Source: Bolinopsis microptera
Taxonomy: Eukaryota > Ctenophora > Tentaculata > Lobata > Bolinopsidae
DNA: 60,000 nt
Assembly: GCF_026151205.1 (NCBI RefSeq)
Contig: NC_087072.1
Location: 15,540,169 to 15,600,168, forward strand
Reading direction: 5' to 3'
Shown here: in pieces, positions 12,501 to 23,715 of the stretch
How the letters are laid out: each line of letters starts with the position of its first letter
Position numbering within the stretch: position 1 is the first letter of the stretch
The notes under the pieces: model-generated
What the model saw: the letters and a program-made list of their open reading frames with translations, nothing else
What the model was told of the DNA's origin: nothing
Database searches by the model: none
Made by a program: the position numbers and the translations under genes

Positions 12501-15500
12501 CTATATTGCGAAGGAGCAGACTTTTGTCGACACCGTAGGACCGTCGGGCCACCTCATATATCCAAACCCGATTACTTATTCCCTACGATCTTTTTGCCTT
12601 CGGCAAGAGTAGGGAAAAAAATTGTCGCATTTCAAATGAACACTCAAATCCAAACTTGGGCTATAAGTGGTTAGATTCGTAGTCACCACTGACCACACAA
12701 CTGCTCGATGTCAGGACTGGAAGAATGGACGATAACACACAGAACATGTTGGACACGATATTTACAGAGATAACACTGTTGCTCTCAATGGAGCCAGTGC
12801 TTCTCTTACCCCGAAGGAGTGGAACATTGTATTGTACCAGTACCTAGGGTCCCAGGATATCTCGGATATCCCGGATGCCCATGGGGACACTAGGATACTC
12901 TTGGATTTTTTGGGGGACACTAGGACACTCTTGGGCTGTATGGAAATATTTACAGTGCAGAGGAAGTGAATTTTTGTTAAAATATTAAAGAGTTCAAATC
13001 AAGTGTTTATCTGAGGAACTAAGGTTAATGTCTCTTTCTGCAAGCTTAGAAAATAACTGGGAATGTTTTCAGTTAGAATCTGCCCTGGACTACGAAAAAA
13101 TTGAGGAAATAGATTGTAATTAAAAATATATACCTTATCCATGTTGATTTCAGATCCCATCCAGTAGGTCTTAGTGAACATGAACCAGGGTTTTTGCTTG
13201 ATACCAAACTCACCGGGGAACACTGCCTCCACATACCTAGTAATAATTCAATGTTAAACAGCTCCAGAAATTTCATCGGTACAAACGCACCATCTCTATA
13301 TCATGTTTAGATCGCAGAAAAGTTCATGTCTCGGGCTAAAGCAAGTTTTGAATAACTGTTTTGGAATGATAAATGATGTCATCATTTGAGCGACGCCAGC
13401 TGAAGAGTCATTAGTCGCCCACGTACATTCGTACAGTACAAATTTAGTGCAAAACTCAAACAACTAACCAGGTCATGAGAGAGTAGATGATAATGTCTAC
13501 AAACAACATGATCATTACATCAGCCATGGTGAAGGTATCCAAGTCGCTGGTTTGTGTGGCAACGTTGGAAAACTGTAGACCTTCCTCCATAGTCTCCCAC
13601 TTGGAGATGATGTTAGCTCCGTATCCCATACAGGTGGACGATAGGAGACAGCTCATATACCGGGCATTACTGTGGTATTATTATAGTTATTTTAATAAAT
13701 AAAGTTGATATATTAGTCATTATATTAGACTCATCAAACTTAGATTCTTAGCACAATTAACATCCTGAGAGTTCATGGATACTACGCAAATAACAAGTAT
13801 TATCTCACGAACAAGAGATCGTCCTAGATTTTAAAGGGAGATTTTAAAATATCTAAACCAAGGTGGTTACCAAGGTGGTTACCAAGGTGGTTACCAAGGT
13901 GGTTACCAAGGTGGTTACCAAGGTGGTTACCAAGGTGGTTACCAAGGTGGTTACCAAGGTGGTTACCAAGGTGGTTACCAAGGTGGTTACCAAGGTGGTT
14001 ACCAAGGTGGTTACCAAGGTGGTTACCAAGGTGGTTACCAAGGTGGTTACCAAGGTGGTTACCAAGGTGGTTACCAAGGTGGTTACCAAGGTGGTTACCA
14101 AGGTGGTTACCAAGGTGGTTACCAAGGTGGTTACTCACTCAGACATGTTATCAAACTCGTTCCCAAGGAAGAAGTAGGGGACATAGAGAAGAAAGTAGCC
14201 GAGCATAGTGCCAGCAATTGCAGTGGTAGTCTTTGAGAACAACGTACTGAAATGAGTAAGGTTATTTATCTAAATTCTAAATCCCTTATTTTTAGGCTGT
14301 AGATACTTCCCTCATAATCAAACTGACTCGGGGCCAAAATAACATCCAAAATAGCTATTATTCTTCCTTATTTTTCGGCTGAATATGGGATAGTTGAATA
14401 TAACGAGTTTCAAAGTGCAAAATGAAGCAAATTTATCATATAATATCCGTTTGAAAGGCAGTAAAATGGAACCATACTTTCCTTTGGATTTTTCGACTAT
14501 TAAAAAAAGGCGGATAAAAAAGGAGTTCTTTCAACGTTGCTTTTTTATCGAGGTTATTTATGATATTGTACCAAATCCCAATAATTTAAATTTTGGCTGA
14601 AGAGCGGCTCCCATCCGACTGTCCGAGTTCCAATACTAGGAAGAACAACGACCGTCGACCATACTTGTGAGCAGTGATGGAAGGTTTGTTGTCCACTAGT
14701 CAACGGAAAGTAAAGACTTAACTAAATGGCAGTTTTGAACCAAATTTCTTAGATTTTCATCGGATCTCTCCCCCTCTCCCGCAGTACTTCCCCTTGTCGT
14801 ATAGCAGAATTAGCTGAGCCAGTCGTTAGTCAAAATCCTTCTGATCGCAATTTGACGATACCAAACTTAATCTAAATACTTATAAATCTAGGCTGTAAAA
14901 TATCATGTTACCTGAGGAAGAAACAGAAGCACATGACCGTGAGAGCATACTCAAACAAGAATAAGTAGAGAATGACGGGATGGGTGTAGAGGACGTAGTT
15001 AGCCAGTTTCATGACTAGAGTCATGAGAAAAACGGTAACCAGCATCAGTACTATTCGCTGGATGATCCAACTCAGCCACAGGATCCAGTTAGCTAGACCC
15101 ATCATCTTCATCGTCTCTTTCATTCGACTTGCTTTTTCTCCTACCAATTCCTAAAATGGTGGCGTTAACGTCGTGCACACTGATTTACTATTTCCACGAA
15201 ATAAAGAGTCTCATTAACAGATTAATATGGGTCTAAGACGAGATCTCAAAACCAATAGTATTTTCTCATTTTTTATCTTACCTTGCTAATGGAAGCCCCA
15301 ATCCAGAGGAAGGAAATAACAATCATGAGAGGAAGACTGTTCCTGATCGCGTTCGCAAAGCTGTCTTCCTGCCACGCCGGGTACGGCATTTGCTGAATAA
15401 GGTGTGGATCAGACGACAGATATCGTACAAAAATAACACAGGTTGTTTCGGTTTTCTCAGAAGGAATAAACATAGGAGTTTGCCAGTTTTATACTTAAAA

Positions 15501-18500
15501 TTCCCAAATGGTCTTTTGTTATGTACAACATGTGGATCACATTTCTACTAACATAACATAATAATACACCACCACTAGGCTCGTCCAATAGTAAGAATTA
15601 ACATAACTTCAACTTTTAATCTTGCTGGGTATGGTTTTCCAGTTTCATCGTGCCCTTACCCGCAGTGCTACAACCGGCAGCTTCTCCAAACCCTCTCCCT
15701 CCAAGATGCATCTATCAATCACTTGTTGCAGAGCTATCCACCCTTGATCGTAGCCCCTGATTGTGACTTGTCAGTTCCGTGGATATTACAAACTGTACAT
15801 TTGATAAGTTACGTACGAATTTGAATGTGACAGGATTTTTATAATTTGACAATAACACTAATACCGAGGAGTAGACATTTCCCATGGTTATGGAATTTGA
15901 CGAAATGACATAAACTGATTAACCACAAATCTAGCGATGTTCGGGAGATTAGTAACTCAGGGATATTAGTGCCAGTCCAAAACTCTGACTGATCAAAATT
16001 TATTCAGAAATCGTAATGAGAACAAACCAGCCATTACAGTATAATTACAATCGTTTCACATCGATTACTCAGCTCAATTGTACACATATCAATTTGGACA
16101 AATATAGTTTAGCTGCTGAATTACCAGACAGCTGTTATCATTGATCACATGATAAAATCAGTTGACCTTAAACGGCCGTTGTTCATTGTAATTCCTTATT
16201 ATGTATTGATAATTACTGTTTGTTGAGCATCAACCCAACTCATTACACATATCGGTGTTATACAGAGTTGATTATCTGACATCTGATTCTTTGACCTGTA
16301 TAGGACATGCAACCATCACCTACACTTTACATACTTAAAAGTAATGGGGCCTGGTGTAAAATATGAGGGATATTTTCTTTCCATCTGCCAAAAGTAACCG
16401 CCAGATGTTCGCAGAGTGTAATTATACACAGGGTCTCCAGCCGCTGATTCCCACTCCAGTGCTAGATAATAAAACTTTTATCAACTGGGCTTTAAAAACA
16501 ACAAAATTACATCATGTACTAAAGTTAGAACTTACCTGAAAAGTGATGGACCCGGTCTAAAATAATAGGGGTAATCTCTGTCTGTGTACCAGCGGCCACG
16601 ACGGGCCACATTCGTCTGCATTCCCAGTGTGTAGTTAGCATGATGAACGTCAATTTCAATCTCGATTGCTGTTAGTGTAACGAATTTAAAAGATTGTTCA
16701 GGATATCTATTTATAGTAACATGTCAAATCTACTGTCGTGGCAGGAAACTCCTTATTATCAATCCGACGTTCATACACCAATATTTGCAACCACTCTGGA
16801 GTTCAATTACTCAAAATAAGTCATTAATTAAGGCCGAATTAATTAAGGCCGAATTTTAAACACTGGAGATTATGCCTAGCCGTTGGAGTCAATTCTTAGA
16901 TAGGAGTAAGTTTGCCGTTTGGTAGCAAAAAGGTCGATAAATTCCGTAATATGATAATGCAGTAATTACTTGACGTTTCCATTAAACCATCTGAATCCAT
17001 CTTCGATCTTCAAAAGGCGAGATAATCCCCACATAAGAAATTGTTTAAGAAAAGTTTTCATAAACTAGAAAAAAATTACGGAGAAGTTTACAAATTTCAG
17101 GAATGCTTTCTGAGATTAGTTCCGACGATATTTTGTAAAAAACAGCATTGTGATCGGCCCTTTAATCGACGCTTGTGTCCTGTGACTAGTTGAGATCTTG
17201 TACGTGGGGCGTATGGCTGTAACCTGGTTGGCTGGCTACTCGATCTATAAAACACCTGCGCGCACTTAACGCGCATCAAAGTAGTGCCTACAAGAAACAA
17301 TAGATACGTTCGGTGTTAACGCTATAAAAACCGAGCATGATCCTTCGGGGTTCCCTGAGTATCGAAAATTTGACTCAATTATACAATAAGCTATCATGTA
17401 TATAAACAATGGCCCTTTGACAAACTTGTAAGGGAAAGGGTCTTCCTCATGACCCAAAAAATACTTACTGAACCTATGAATACATACAGGTTCAATTTTG
17501 TTCCATTTTCGATTCATGCTCTACTAGTCATATCAACAATTTAGGTAGAAATAAAATTGAAATCATTTAGCTTCCTAGACTCTTCAACATACCTGCTGAA
17601 AACATGGCTGAATTCTGGACGAGACTTTCTTCAAGAACTTTTTTATCCATGATCGCCAAGAGCTTCAAATTGTCTGTTTCTATTCCGAGCTCCGTTCTTA
17701 TCTTTAAAATTGCCTTTGCCAACTCTCTGGCAACAAATCAATTAGTTTAATATTATCTGGATAACGTTTGACATTATGTCCATGATAAATTGACCGTCCG
17801 CATTTGCTCTGTCATATTGTTATTTTTTTGTCCAACTTACTTAGGGTAGGGTACTCATCATTGTTGTGAAATTCTAAAACGAATATTTGTATTTTGTCAT
17901 CGTACATTTTTTCAGGTTAATATTCGAGAGGTCAAGATTTTACATACGCCGGGTTAGTTGTGTCCAGTTCTTTAACAATATCTTTGATTTCATCTTCTGT
18001 AAATTGCTCAACCACAAAGTCTTGAAGATAGTCCTTACTATCTCTCATACAGTTCGCTATAGCTAGAGCTGAAAGTAACAAAAATCAGAATATGTTTTAC
18101 AAAAAGTTTAATATGTACTAAATTTGAATTCTTAAGTCATAATTAAACCGTTAAACTAGAATGAAAGTTATGGGTCTAAACTCAAAATCGGATGACCTAA
18201 AAATTAAAATTATACTCTATTTAAATGTAATATATTAGGATGCATTGAACCTATCGGACTACGATGACTACGATGAATGGGGACTTGCCACTCCATGGTA
18301 ACATAATAATAATATACAATGTATATTCGTAGCTTATGTTTATTCAATAAAAGTGGGTCCTTACTTTGTGGGTTATCAGGAGAAATTCCAATCACAGATA
18401 GCCTAGGATATTTGTTATCAAACTTCACAGGAGACAAGGGATCAAAGTACGCTGAAAGAGAAGTCGTATTAGTCTTTAAATAGAGCGGTGAACTATATGA

Positions 18501-21500
18501 GATTTATTGGAATATTTAAAAATAATGAAACACAGGTTTGTTGGGGGACCACGAGCCCCCTCCAGCCAGTTTCAAGCTTGTCGCCCTGAACACATACAGT
18601 GAGCTGTGTAATAAATCAATATGATATATATTTAAGATTTATAGATTCCTGACAACCAAATAAGGTTTGAGTAGCTGATCTGATATTTTCAGCATTACAG
18701 GGGTTGGAGAATGAAAATAGTTGTACCAAAGTATATTAGCATTGATTAGGGAATACTCACAGAAGCAGTGATCTACAACAGGTGACGAGAGTCTGAAATA
18801 GAAATGGTACTCAACTTTCTTGCAATCACACTTTCACTTTTAGGGCATGTATAATGTATATTGTATAGAATATAAACTTTTACATCATTTAGAATTTTTG
18901 AACAAATTTCATTCTTGATATGTAAATAATACTTGAAGTAACTCCACGGTGTCGAATGTCAGCAACGTGCAGTAACAGCAGGTCATAATGAGGATATAAA
19001 GACTCTTCTTACCTGACGAGAGCAATAAGGCCCAGAAACACACATGGTAGAAGAAGTTCAACTAGAGCTCCTACTGGTCTTCTAAACTGAAACAAGAGGC
19101 ATGTTTTAGAATATTACAGCCATGTTATACAACATTGCAAGCATGTTTTATTATATTACAGGCATGTTGTACAACATTGCAGGCAGTTTTATAGCATTAC
19201 AGGCATGTTGTACAACAATGCAGGCGTGTTTTATAATATTAAAGGCATGTTTTATAACATTGCAGGCATGTTTTAAAACATTGCAGCCATGTTTTAGAAC
19301 ATTGCAGGCATGATTTATAATATTACAGGCATGTTTTAGAACATTGCAGACATGTTTTATAATATTACAGCACCATCTGACTAGTGACTAATGACTATCC
19401 ATTAAGTCAGACAACCTGGGTAGTGGGGATTACATCTGAATGGTGTCATAAAAATAGATCATCAAATGGATGAACACCTGTTCTAGTAAATTGTGTGGCT
19501 GTATGAAAAGGAGCTAAATATATAGTAAATAGGGGAAAAAAGAAAACAGAAGGAATAACAGGTGGCCCAAAATTGCAGAGTAGAGTTACTTTTAGTTACT
19601 TAGCAATTATTACAAGATTGGCCTAACTCAGTTGGTAAATACTAAATATGCAACTTTAATGATACTGCTTTACTGCATTAATTCAGATGTAAATCTGCTT
19701 CTATTTCTCAGAACATTTCACTGTTGCAACCTATTTGGGTCCGGCTGTCATACTCATATCTATAAAATGTTATTAATTATTATACCATTAATTATACATC
19801 TCATGAATGAATCGACCCTAGTAACTTTGCGAGAACTGGTTTCTAATTATAATTGCATCTCAGGTGTCCCAAACCACAACTACGTACGAGTTACGAAATA
19901 ACAGCATTAGCAGCTATACTAACAGCTATACTAACAGCATTAGCAGCTATAAGCATAGCAGAATACAGTGAGTATATTTATGTTTCTTAAACAGTGCAGC
20001 TTGCACATTGTACCAACATTTCATACTTTACAGACAATATACCCAATTAAGGGTGTGTTCGTGGTGCAAAACTTTTAATTGTCATGTTTACATATTTTAT
20101 ATCAGACACAAATTCTGTGATATTAGCCTGGTAGCGTAAAGATGTAATTAAATGAAGTGCAAGATCGCTGACCCAAACTTTAATGAGGTTGCCACACTTC
20201 ATATTACGAACACAGACCTTGGCCCAGTATTACCTATATTAGGAGTTACAATTATATTGAAACTGATACCGGTGAGAAACACATGAATACTTAGTACTTG
20301 CCTGACGTATCAAGCTATTTCTAGGCCACCTTGTAAATAATATGCTTTTAGTAGCGGAATCCTCACGTCACAAACCAAAACGTATTTCAAAAAGATCTGC
20401 TTGACCATGAAGATGGTGCTTGACCATCAAAATGCTTAATGTAAAATATAAGCACTGCTCATGCATTAATGGTGTTTAAATTTACCGTTTAACTAATTTT
20501 AATAGAACAATCTTGCCCAAAATATGGTCACTTTTTAGACGTTACGTACCTAGACATGATGTAACTAGTTTTAAAATAAAACGAACATTTTGATTCTTGG
20601 TTATGATAAAAGAGAATGGCAGTACAGAGCAAACCACATGTTTATATAAAGCAGCAATATAGCTGAAGTGCAGTGTATAACACAGTGTATAGTGCAATGT
20701 GTACAATGTAAAGTGTACAGTGTAAAGTATACAGTGTTTCTAGAAACTGAATATTAAGAAGCATTATATACAAATTTAATAATAAATTGAGCTGGAATGG
20801 CGAAGCTGCATTGGTTAATAACTAATAGCGATCCTAACCAGTAACACTAATAACAAGGTAGTTTTAGTTTGAATAGTGCATAATATTGCACTATTTAATA
20901 TAACTTGAGATAACCCATGTTACGTTAAACAGATCTATTACATGATTATCACTAAAAATCTTGCCTAAAAAACCACAAATTTATCACGACAGGGTCATTA
21001 ATTAATTTTCCTTTACGTAATACTAATAACTCTTTTTTAAATCAGAAAAGTAGCCTCCATTCTAAAAACTAATACATATCAATATGCATTCATAATTCAT
21101 TTTTTCATTGCATGCACAGCAGCTGATAACTAACGTTGGATAATTTGAGGATGTAAATGTTGGATTGTGAACTAAATAACTTGACATGCTAATATGATAT
21201 TACACGTGCTCAGAATCTCATTAGCGTACGTGTGCAGTGAGTGAGCAGTGAGTGATGCAAGCTTTTATCTTAACTTTTATCAAGCTTTTATCTTAGTTTA
21301 AGATTGCATTTCAAGTATAGCTTCATAGCTTGTCAAGATCTAATAACTTATTAGTAATGATAGTAATATTATATATGTGTAAAAGTAGGCAAGCAGCCAT
21401 TAAACGGGGGATTGGTGTTTAAATTAAGATTAGATAATAATCTGAAATTATTGTTGTTGTATTATTTGCGAAACTAAAAAGGTTGAATTTGGGGTTCAAA

Positions 21501-21715
21501 ATGTAATATTGACCGGATAGCTAGGAACGACATTTTCTAATAGTACCTAGTTAAAGTTAGGAATAAAAATCATTTTGCATCATCGCATACTATACCTGTA
21601 AAGTAAAATTCTTCTTCGTCAGGAGAGATATCTGGAAGAGTTTGTGTCTCATGGGGAGGGTCTTTTTCCACCACTCCTGAAGAAATCGGAGATCTAAGTT
21701 GAAAAATTCTTCCAT
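3551..21715 (-). CDS. ABCA-family ABC transporter (3' end outside window)
   Basis: Full-size lipid-type exporter of the ABCA1/ABCA4 kind. Predicted coding exons, 5' to 3': 21596-21715, 19013-19086, 18761-18792, 18365-18451, 17948-18068, 17593-17726, 16536-16668 or 16335-16461, 15660-15756, 15282-15392, 14912-15150, 14139-14246, 13469-13669, 13134-13236, 8602-8836, 8262-8452, 7174-7401, 6775-6974, 6314-6423, 5474-5550, 5194-5332, 4901-5032, 4582-4727, 4261-4407, 4034-4199, 3551-3690. All junctions match in phase. The product, about 1180 residues so far, has a short cytosolic start ([10 protein letters not shown]), TM1, a large extracellular domain, the EL2-like motif [15 protein letters not shown], the remaining TMD1 helices, NBD1, an acidic linker and TM7 with the start of a Cys-rich second extracellular domain. 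NBD2 is not in the window. The 4261/4199 junction uses a weak GTTTGT donor and a 61-bp intron, so it is the least certain. Confidence 0.93.
4736..4870. repeat. degenerate TTTAGAGGTTAGAG repeats
   Basis: About eight diverged units of GTTTAGAGGTTAGA followed by two copies of GTTGTCACGATTTTA, inside an ABC-transporter intron next to the exon at 4901. Confidence 0.7.
5558..6037 (+). other. unassigned 159-codon frame in an ABCA intron
   Basis: An open frame antisense to the transporter, beginning just beyond the exon at 5474-5550. Its composition is protein-like ([17 protein letters not shown] near residue 63, then Phe/Tyr-rich segments), but it has no domain I know, no signal peptide and no splice evidence. 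It could be a decayed mobile-element frame or chance. Confidence 0.2.
6424..6665. repeat. 22-bp minisatellite, intronic
   Basis: About eleven units of GAACATTAGTTACTATTCCA plus CT, with GTACATTAGTTTAGTTCCACT variants. It abuts the acceptor of the exon at 6314-6423 without entering it. Confidence 0.85.
6975..7085. repeat. 11-bp (GATAAAATAGT)n tract
   Basis: Short AT-rich tandem units of GTGATAAAATA in the intron between the Walker B and H-loop exons. Confidence 0.7.
7402..8261. other. intron inside the NBD1 block
   Basis: 860 bp between the signature and Q-loop exons. AT-rich; no second exon, repeat or opposite-strand gene seen. Confidence 0.6.
8947..9010. repeat. 21-bp triplicate
   Basis: Three units of AATCACGCAACCCATGCTAC plus T, the last diverged, in the long intron upstream of NBD1. 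Confidence 0.8.
10170..10517 (+). CDS. small type I membrane protein nested in an ABCA intron
   Basis: Single-exon frame of 115 residues on the strand opposite the transporter, inside its 4.3-kb intron (8837-13133). It has a signal peptide at about 1-27 (core [13 protein letters not shown], cleavage plausible after SSA), a short lumenal or extracellular stretch with three N-glycosylation sequons (NST, NAS, NET), an acidic amphipathic segment rich in Glu, Ala and Arg, one TM helix at about 86-107 ([18 protein letters not shown]) and a seven-residue tail containing one Cys. The start context ACCAATGG is good for eukaryotic initiation and a TATAAGG lies 19 bases upstream. I do not recognise the family. 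The leader-stalk-TM pattern makes chance unlikely, but no second exon or conserved motif confirms it. Confidence 0.6.
   Translation: MERWVISGLLVTTLYILTLMGREVSSADLSRRNIPRNSTLELVENVNASLDHTFQGLIDISQNETMQEVYKENARLAREDAIVDKALMIIGIGAGVIITLGLAYYAKMGYCTSEV
10518..13133. other. remainder of the long ABCA intron
   Basis: No exon found on either strand. Contains a doubled GTTGTCTTATTTTAACAAAT (11017-11058), a short GGGACACTAGGA-type repeat near 12885-12930 and a hairpin CCTACGATCTTTTTGCCTTC...AGTAGGG near 12580-12615. None is assignable to a known element. Confidence 0.5.
13861..14133. repeat. 12-bp minisatellite (GGTGGTTACCAA)n at an exon boundary
   Basis: About 22.5 near-perfect units. It lies in the ABCA intron between exons 13469-13669 and 14139-14246, and its last unit ends five bases from the latter exon, inside the 5' splice site. 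It contains no stop codons in several frames, so it gives long meaningless open frames on both strands. Near-perfect homogeneity suggests recent expansion. Confidence 0.95.
16335..16461 (-). other. ABCA alternative exon 7b
   Basis: 127-bp exon flanked by an acceptor ending CTAG and a donor GTATGT. It encodes 41 full codons of extracellular domain 1, including [12 protein letters not shown] and YPSYFTPGP. It enters in phase 1 (G|CA, Ala) and leaves in phase 2 (AA|, completed by G to Lys), exactly as exon 7a does, and is clearly homologous to it. Reading 7a directly into 7b shifts frame and hits TAA after about 13 codons. Confidence 0.85.
16536..16668 (-). other. ABCA alternative exon 7a
   Basis: 133-bp exon with acceptor AACAG and donor GTAAGT, encoding 43 full codons, including ANYTLGMQ and YPYYFRPGP. 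It has the same entry and exit phases as exon 7b, which lies only 74 bp downstream. The segment precedes [14 protein letters not shown] in exon 15660-15756, equivalent to the GF-YLQD region at the end of ABCA extracellular domain 1. Confidence 0.85.
19100..19375. repeat. diverged ~22-bp repeats (ACATTGCAGGCATGTTTTA)
   Basis: About twelve degenerate units alternating ACATTGCAGGCATGTTTTA and ATATTACAGGCATGTTTTA, starting 14 bp upstream of the acceptor of exon 19013-19086 on the minus strand. Because each unit carries a CAG, several look like weak splice acceptors. Confidence 0.8.
20640..20745. repeat. GTGTACAGTGTA-type simple repeat
   Basis: Irregular 9-14 bp units built on AGTGTA/GTACA in ABCA intron 1. 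Confidence 0.6.
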
Positions 21716-22164
21716 GTTCTCGGCGTCTTTTCAACTTAGATTAATTCGAAAAAAACCTCAGCAAAATACAAGAGTTATGGCAGAGCAAATGTCATTGTGC
21801 TGTTTACTGAACCCATATAATACTCGGGCAACAACCGATAGATTTGTACGTATATGGAGTAGCTTATAGCAACCACACCAAATCAATTGTGGTTTTTATG
21901 CTATCTGACGAGGTTAACAATGGAGAGCAGTTGTAAAGGTACGAGACAACTCAGTCCCTCCGCCGATTAACCAGCGGAAAGTTCTTACAAATCTGGATCA
22001 CCTCGATACATTAACCATTGTCTAATGGTTCCAAAACTTAGGTTTCTTTCAGATGGTTCTTAAAGATTAAGGCGGAATCTCACAAGGTTTCTTAAATGAA
22101 TTAAGATAAACATCGCTGATTTTCGATTGAATAACTCCGCTGTTATCAAATGGTATAATAGCCT

Positions 22165-22330
22165 TGTCAGAGAGCTCTAGATCACGTGACCCAGTCACGT
22201 GATGAGAGGAGGCATCACACAGCCTTGTAGCACTTCATCGTGCGAGACCGCCATTGTTGATTGGTGCGGTCCATTTTGCTGTTACGTTCCGGTTTCGACA
22301 GTTGTTTAAATAAACGTCTAAAACTCTAAG
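22165..22330 (-). promoter_or_regulatory. candidate ABCA promoter
   Basis: A locally GC-richer block upstream of the first ABCA coding exon contains two E-boxes, an ATTGG (inverted CCAAT) at about 22259, and on the minus strand AACAATGGCGGTC, close to a YY1-type start-site motif. The cluster and its position suggest a TATA-less promoter with a 5' untranslated region spliced or read to 21715. Inference only. Confidence 0.35.
22181..22203. promoter_or_regulatory. palindromic double E-box
   Basis: Perfect 10-bp inverted repeat ATCACGTGAC-CCA-GTCACGTGAT containing two CACGTG E-boxes. Each half matches nine of ten positions of the GTCACGTGAC type bound by MiT/TFE and related bHLH-zip factors. It lies about 470 bp upstream of the ABCA start codon. 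Confidence 0.6.
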
Positions 22331-23715
22331 AAAATGTAAAAATAGTTTACATCTGAACATGTTACTTACCTAAATATCGAGAATCTTCCTTTATGCAGGA
22401 GTACTGGTCATGTAAGCTACCTTAACGGAGAAAAGAAGATATTACATCGTTAGGGTACAATTCTTTGGCAAGGTAAGACAAGATATCACAAGTCTGATTG
22501 TTTAAATTTTAACTAATAGTTTATTAGTTCGTAATTTATGTAACATATTACGGGTAAACATATTTGGTCCTAGATCTGGCAACGCAAGTCTGGTAAAAAT
22601 TAAACCTGATTAAATTAATTTGAATAAAAACTGAGCAAACGTATTCTAAACATTGTATGAATGAAATATTTGGTCCTGTGCATAGCACACATATCATGGA
22701 ATGTGGCTTAATCAAATTGAAAACCTAGCTCCAGAACCTATGACCTAGCTGGAACCTAATGAATTAGAGAGCTGGAACCAGTGACGTGTGAAAGCAGGCA
22801 TGAAACTCAAGTGTTAGGTTACTTGAATGTGGGGTGAATTTACTGAGTCCTGTGATGATATCACAGCTTATCTCGGACGAAACTTTCGATTTCTTCTGGA
22901 ACGTGACAACTAGTTGGATAAGCAGTAAATAAGTCAAAGTAAACGTGCCAGAAAAAAAATTGTCTTTCCGGTACCTATGGAAACAAATTAAATATTCAGT
23001 GAGCATTTTATGCATCAGATATCGTTTTCACTCCGGAGGGAAATAACAAATTTTCTATTATGGTAACTGACTCTAGAGACAAGGTGATCAAACTAATAAC
23101 TAATGAGGTAAGTTAACTTAATTTAACTTAAGTGAATCAGGTTGACTTCTATCATGATGTGAATGCAATAAGAAAAAAAGTAAGTATCAAAATAAATTAA
23201 CTGTCACAGCTTCATTTAAGATATTAAATTGACATTAAACTACGTCGAAATCAATGCTTCAGACGTTGTAAAACGTTCAAATATTAATGATGTATATATT
23301 CAGTCATCCCCATAGAAACGGTTGTAAATGGATGGAAAGTCATAAAAAAGCATAATTTAACATTCAATTAACAAAATATATTTAAGAGAAAAATTCAGAT
23401 TTTGAGATTGCCAGTCCATCAATGGTTTGATATTTGCTTGAAATTGGTGAATCTGAATTTGTCTCATTGCCAACATTTCTGAATAAAGTTGAGGGTCATT
23501 CAATGTAATAATTAGGGTCACTCATTATTAATAAAATTGAAATAATTTACAGTTTGCTAATAAAAGATTAAAAAGATATAAAATAAAAATCTACACCAAT
23601 TTCTGCTCTAAAACCCGGGCTTATTGTGTACCTAACAATCAAGCTAACAAAACAACTTAATAATGAAACTAAGAAACTAGAGCCCGACTCTTAGATACAA
23701 AAAGTGAAGAATGTT

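Larger units (their letters stand above)
19087..21595. other. ABCA intron 1
   Basis: 2.5-kb AT-rich intron. Apart from the repeats listed separately and a CAGCATTAGCAGCTATA duplication near 19900-19950 I see nothing coding; an 89-codon plus-strand frame at 19632-19901 has no protein-like features. Confidence 0.55.
21716..23715. other. intergenic region between XPC and ABCA
   Basis: 2.0 kb holding the ABCA 5' untranslated region and candidate promoter (22.17-22.33 kb) and the XPC 3' flank. No additional exon was found; an 83-codon minus frame at 22764-23015 lacks protein features. Confidence 0.5.

Noticed and set aside
13824-14177. Long overlapping reading frames on both strands
   Set aside because: They are the 12-bp minisatellite read in several frames, with no stop because of its composition.
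16335-16668. Exons 7a and 7b as two consecutive constitutive exons
   Set aside because: The join is out of phase and hits TAA, while each alone is in phase on both sides.
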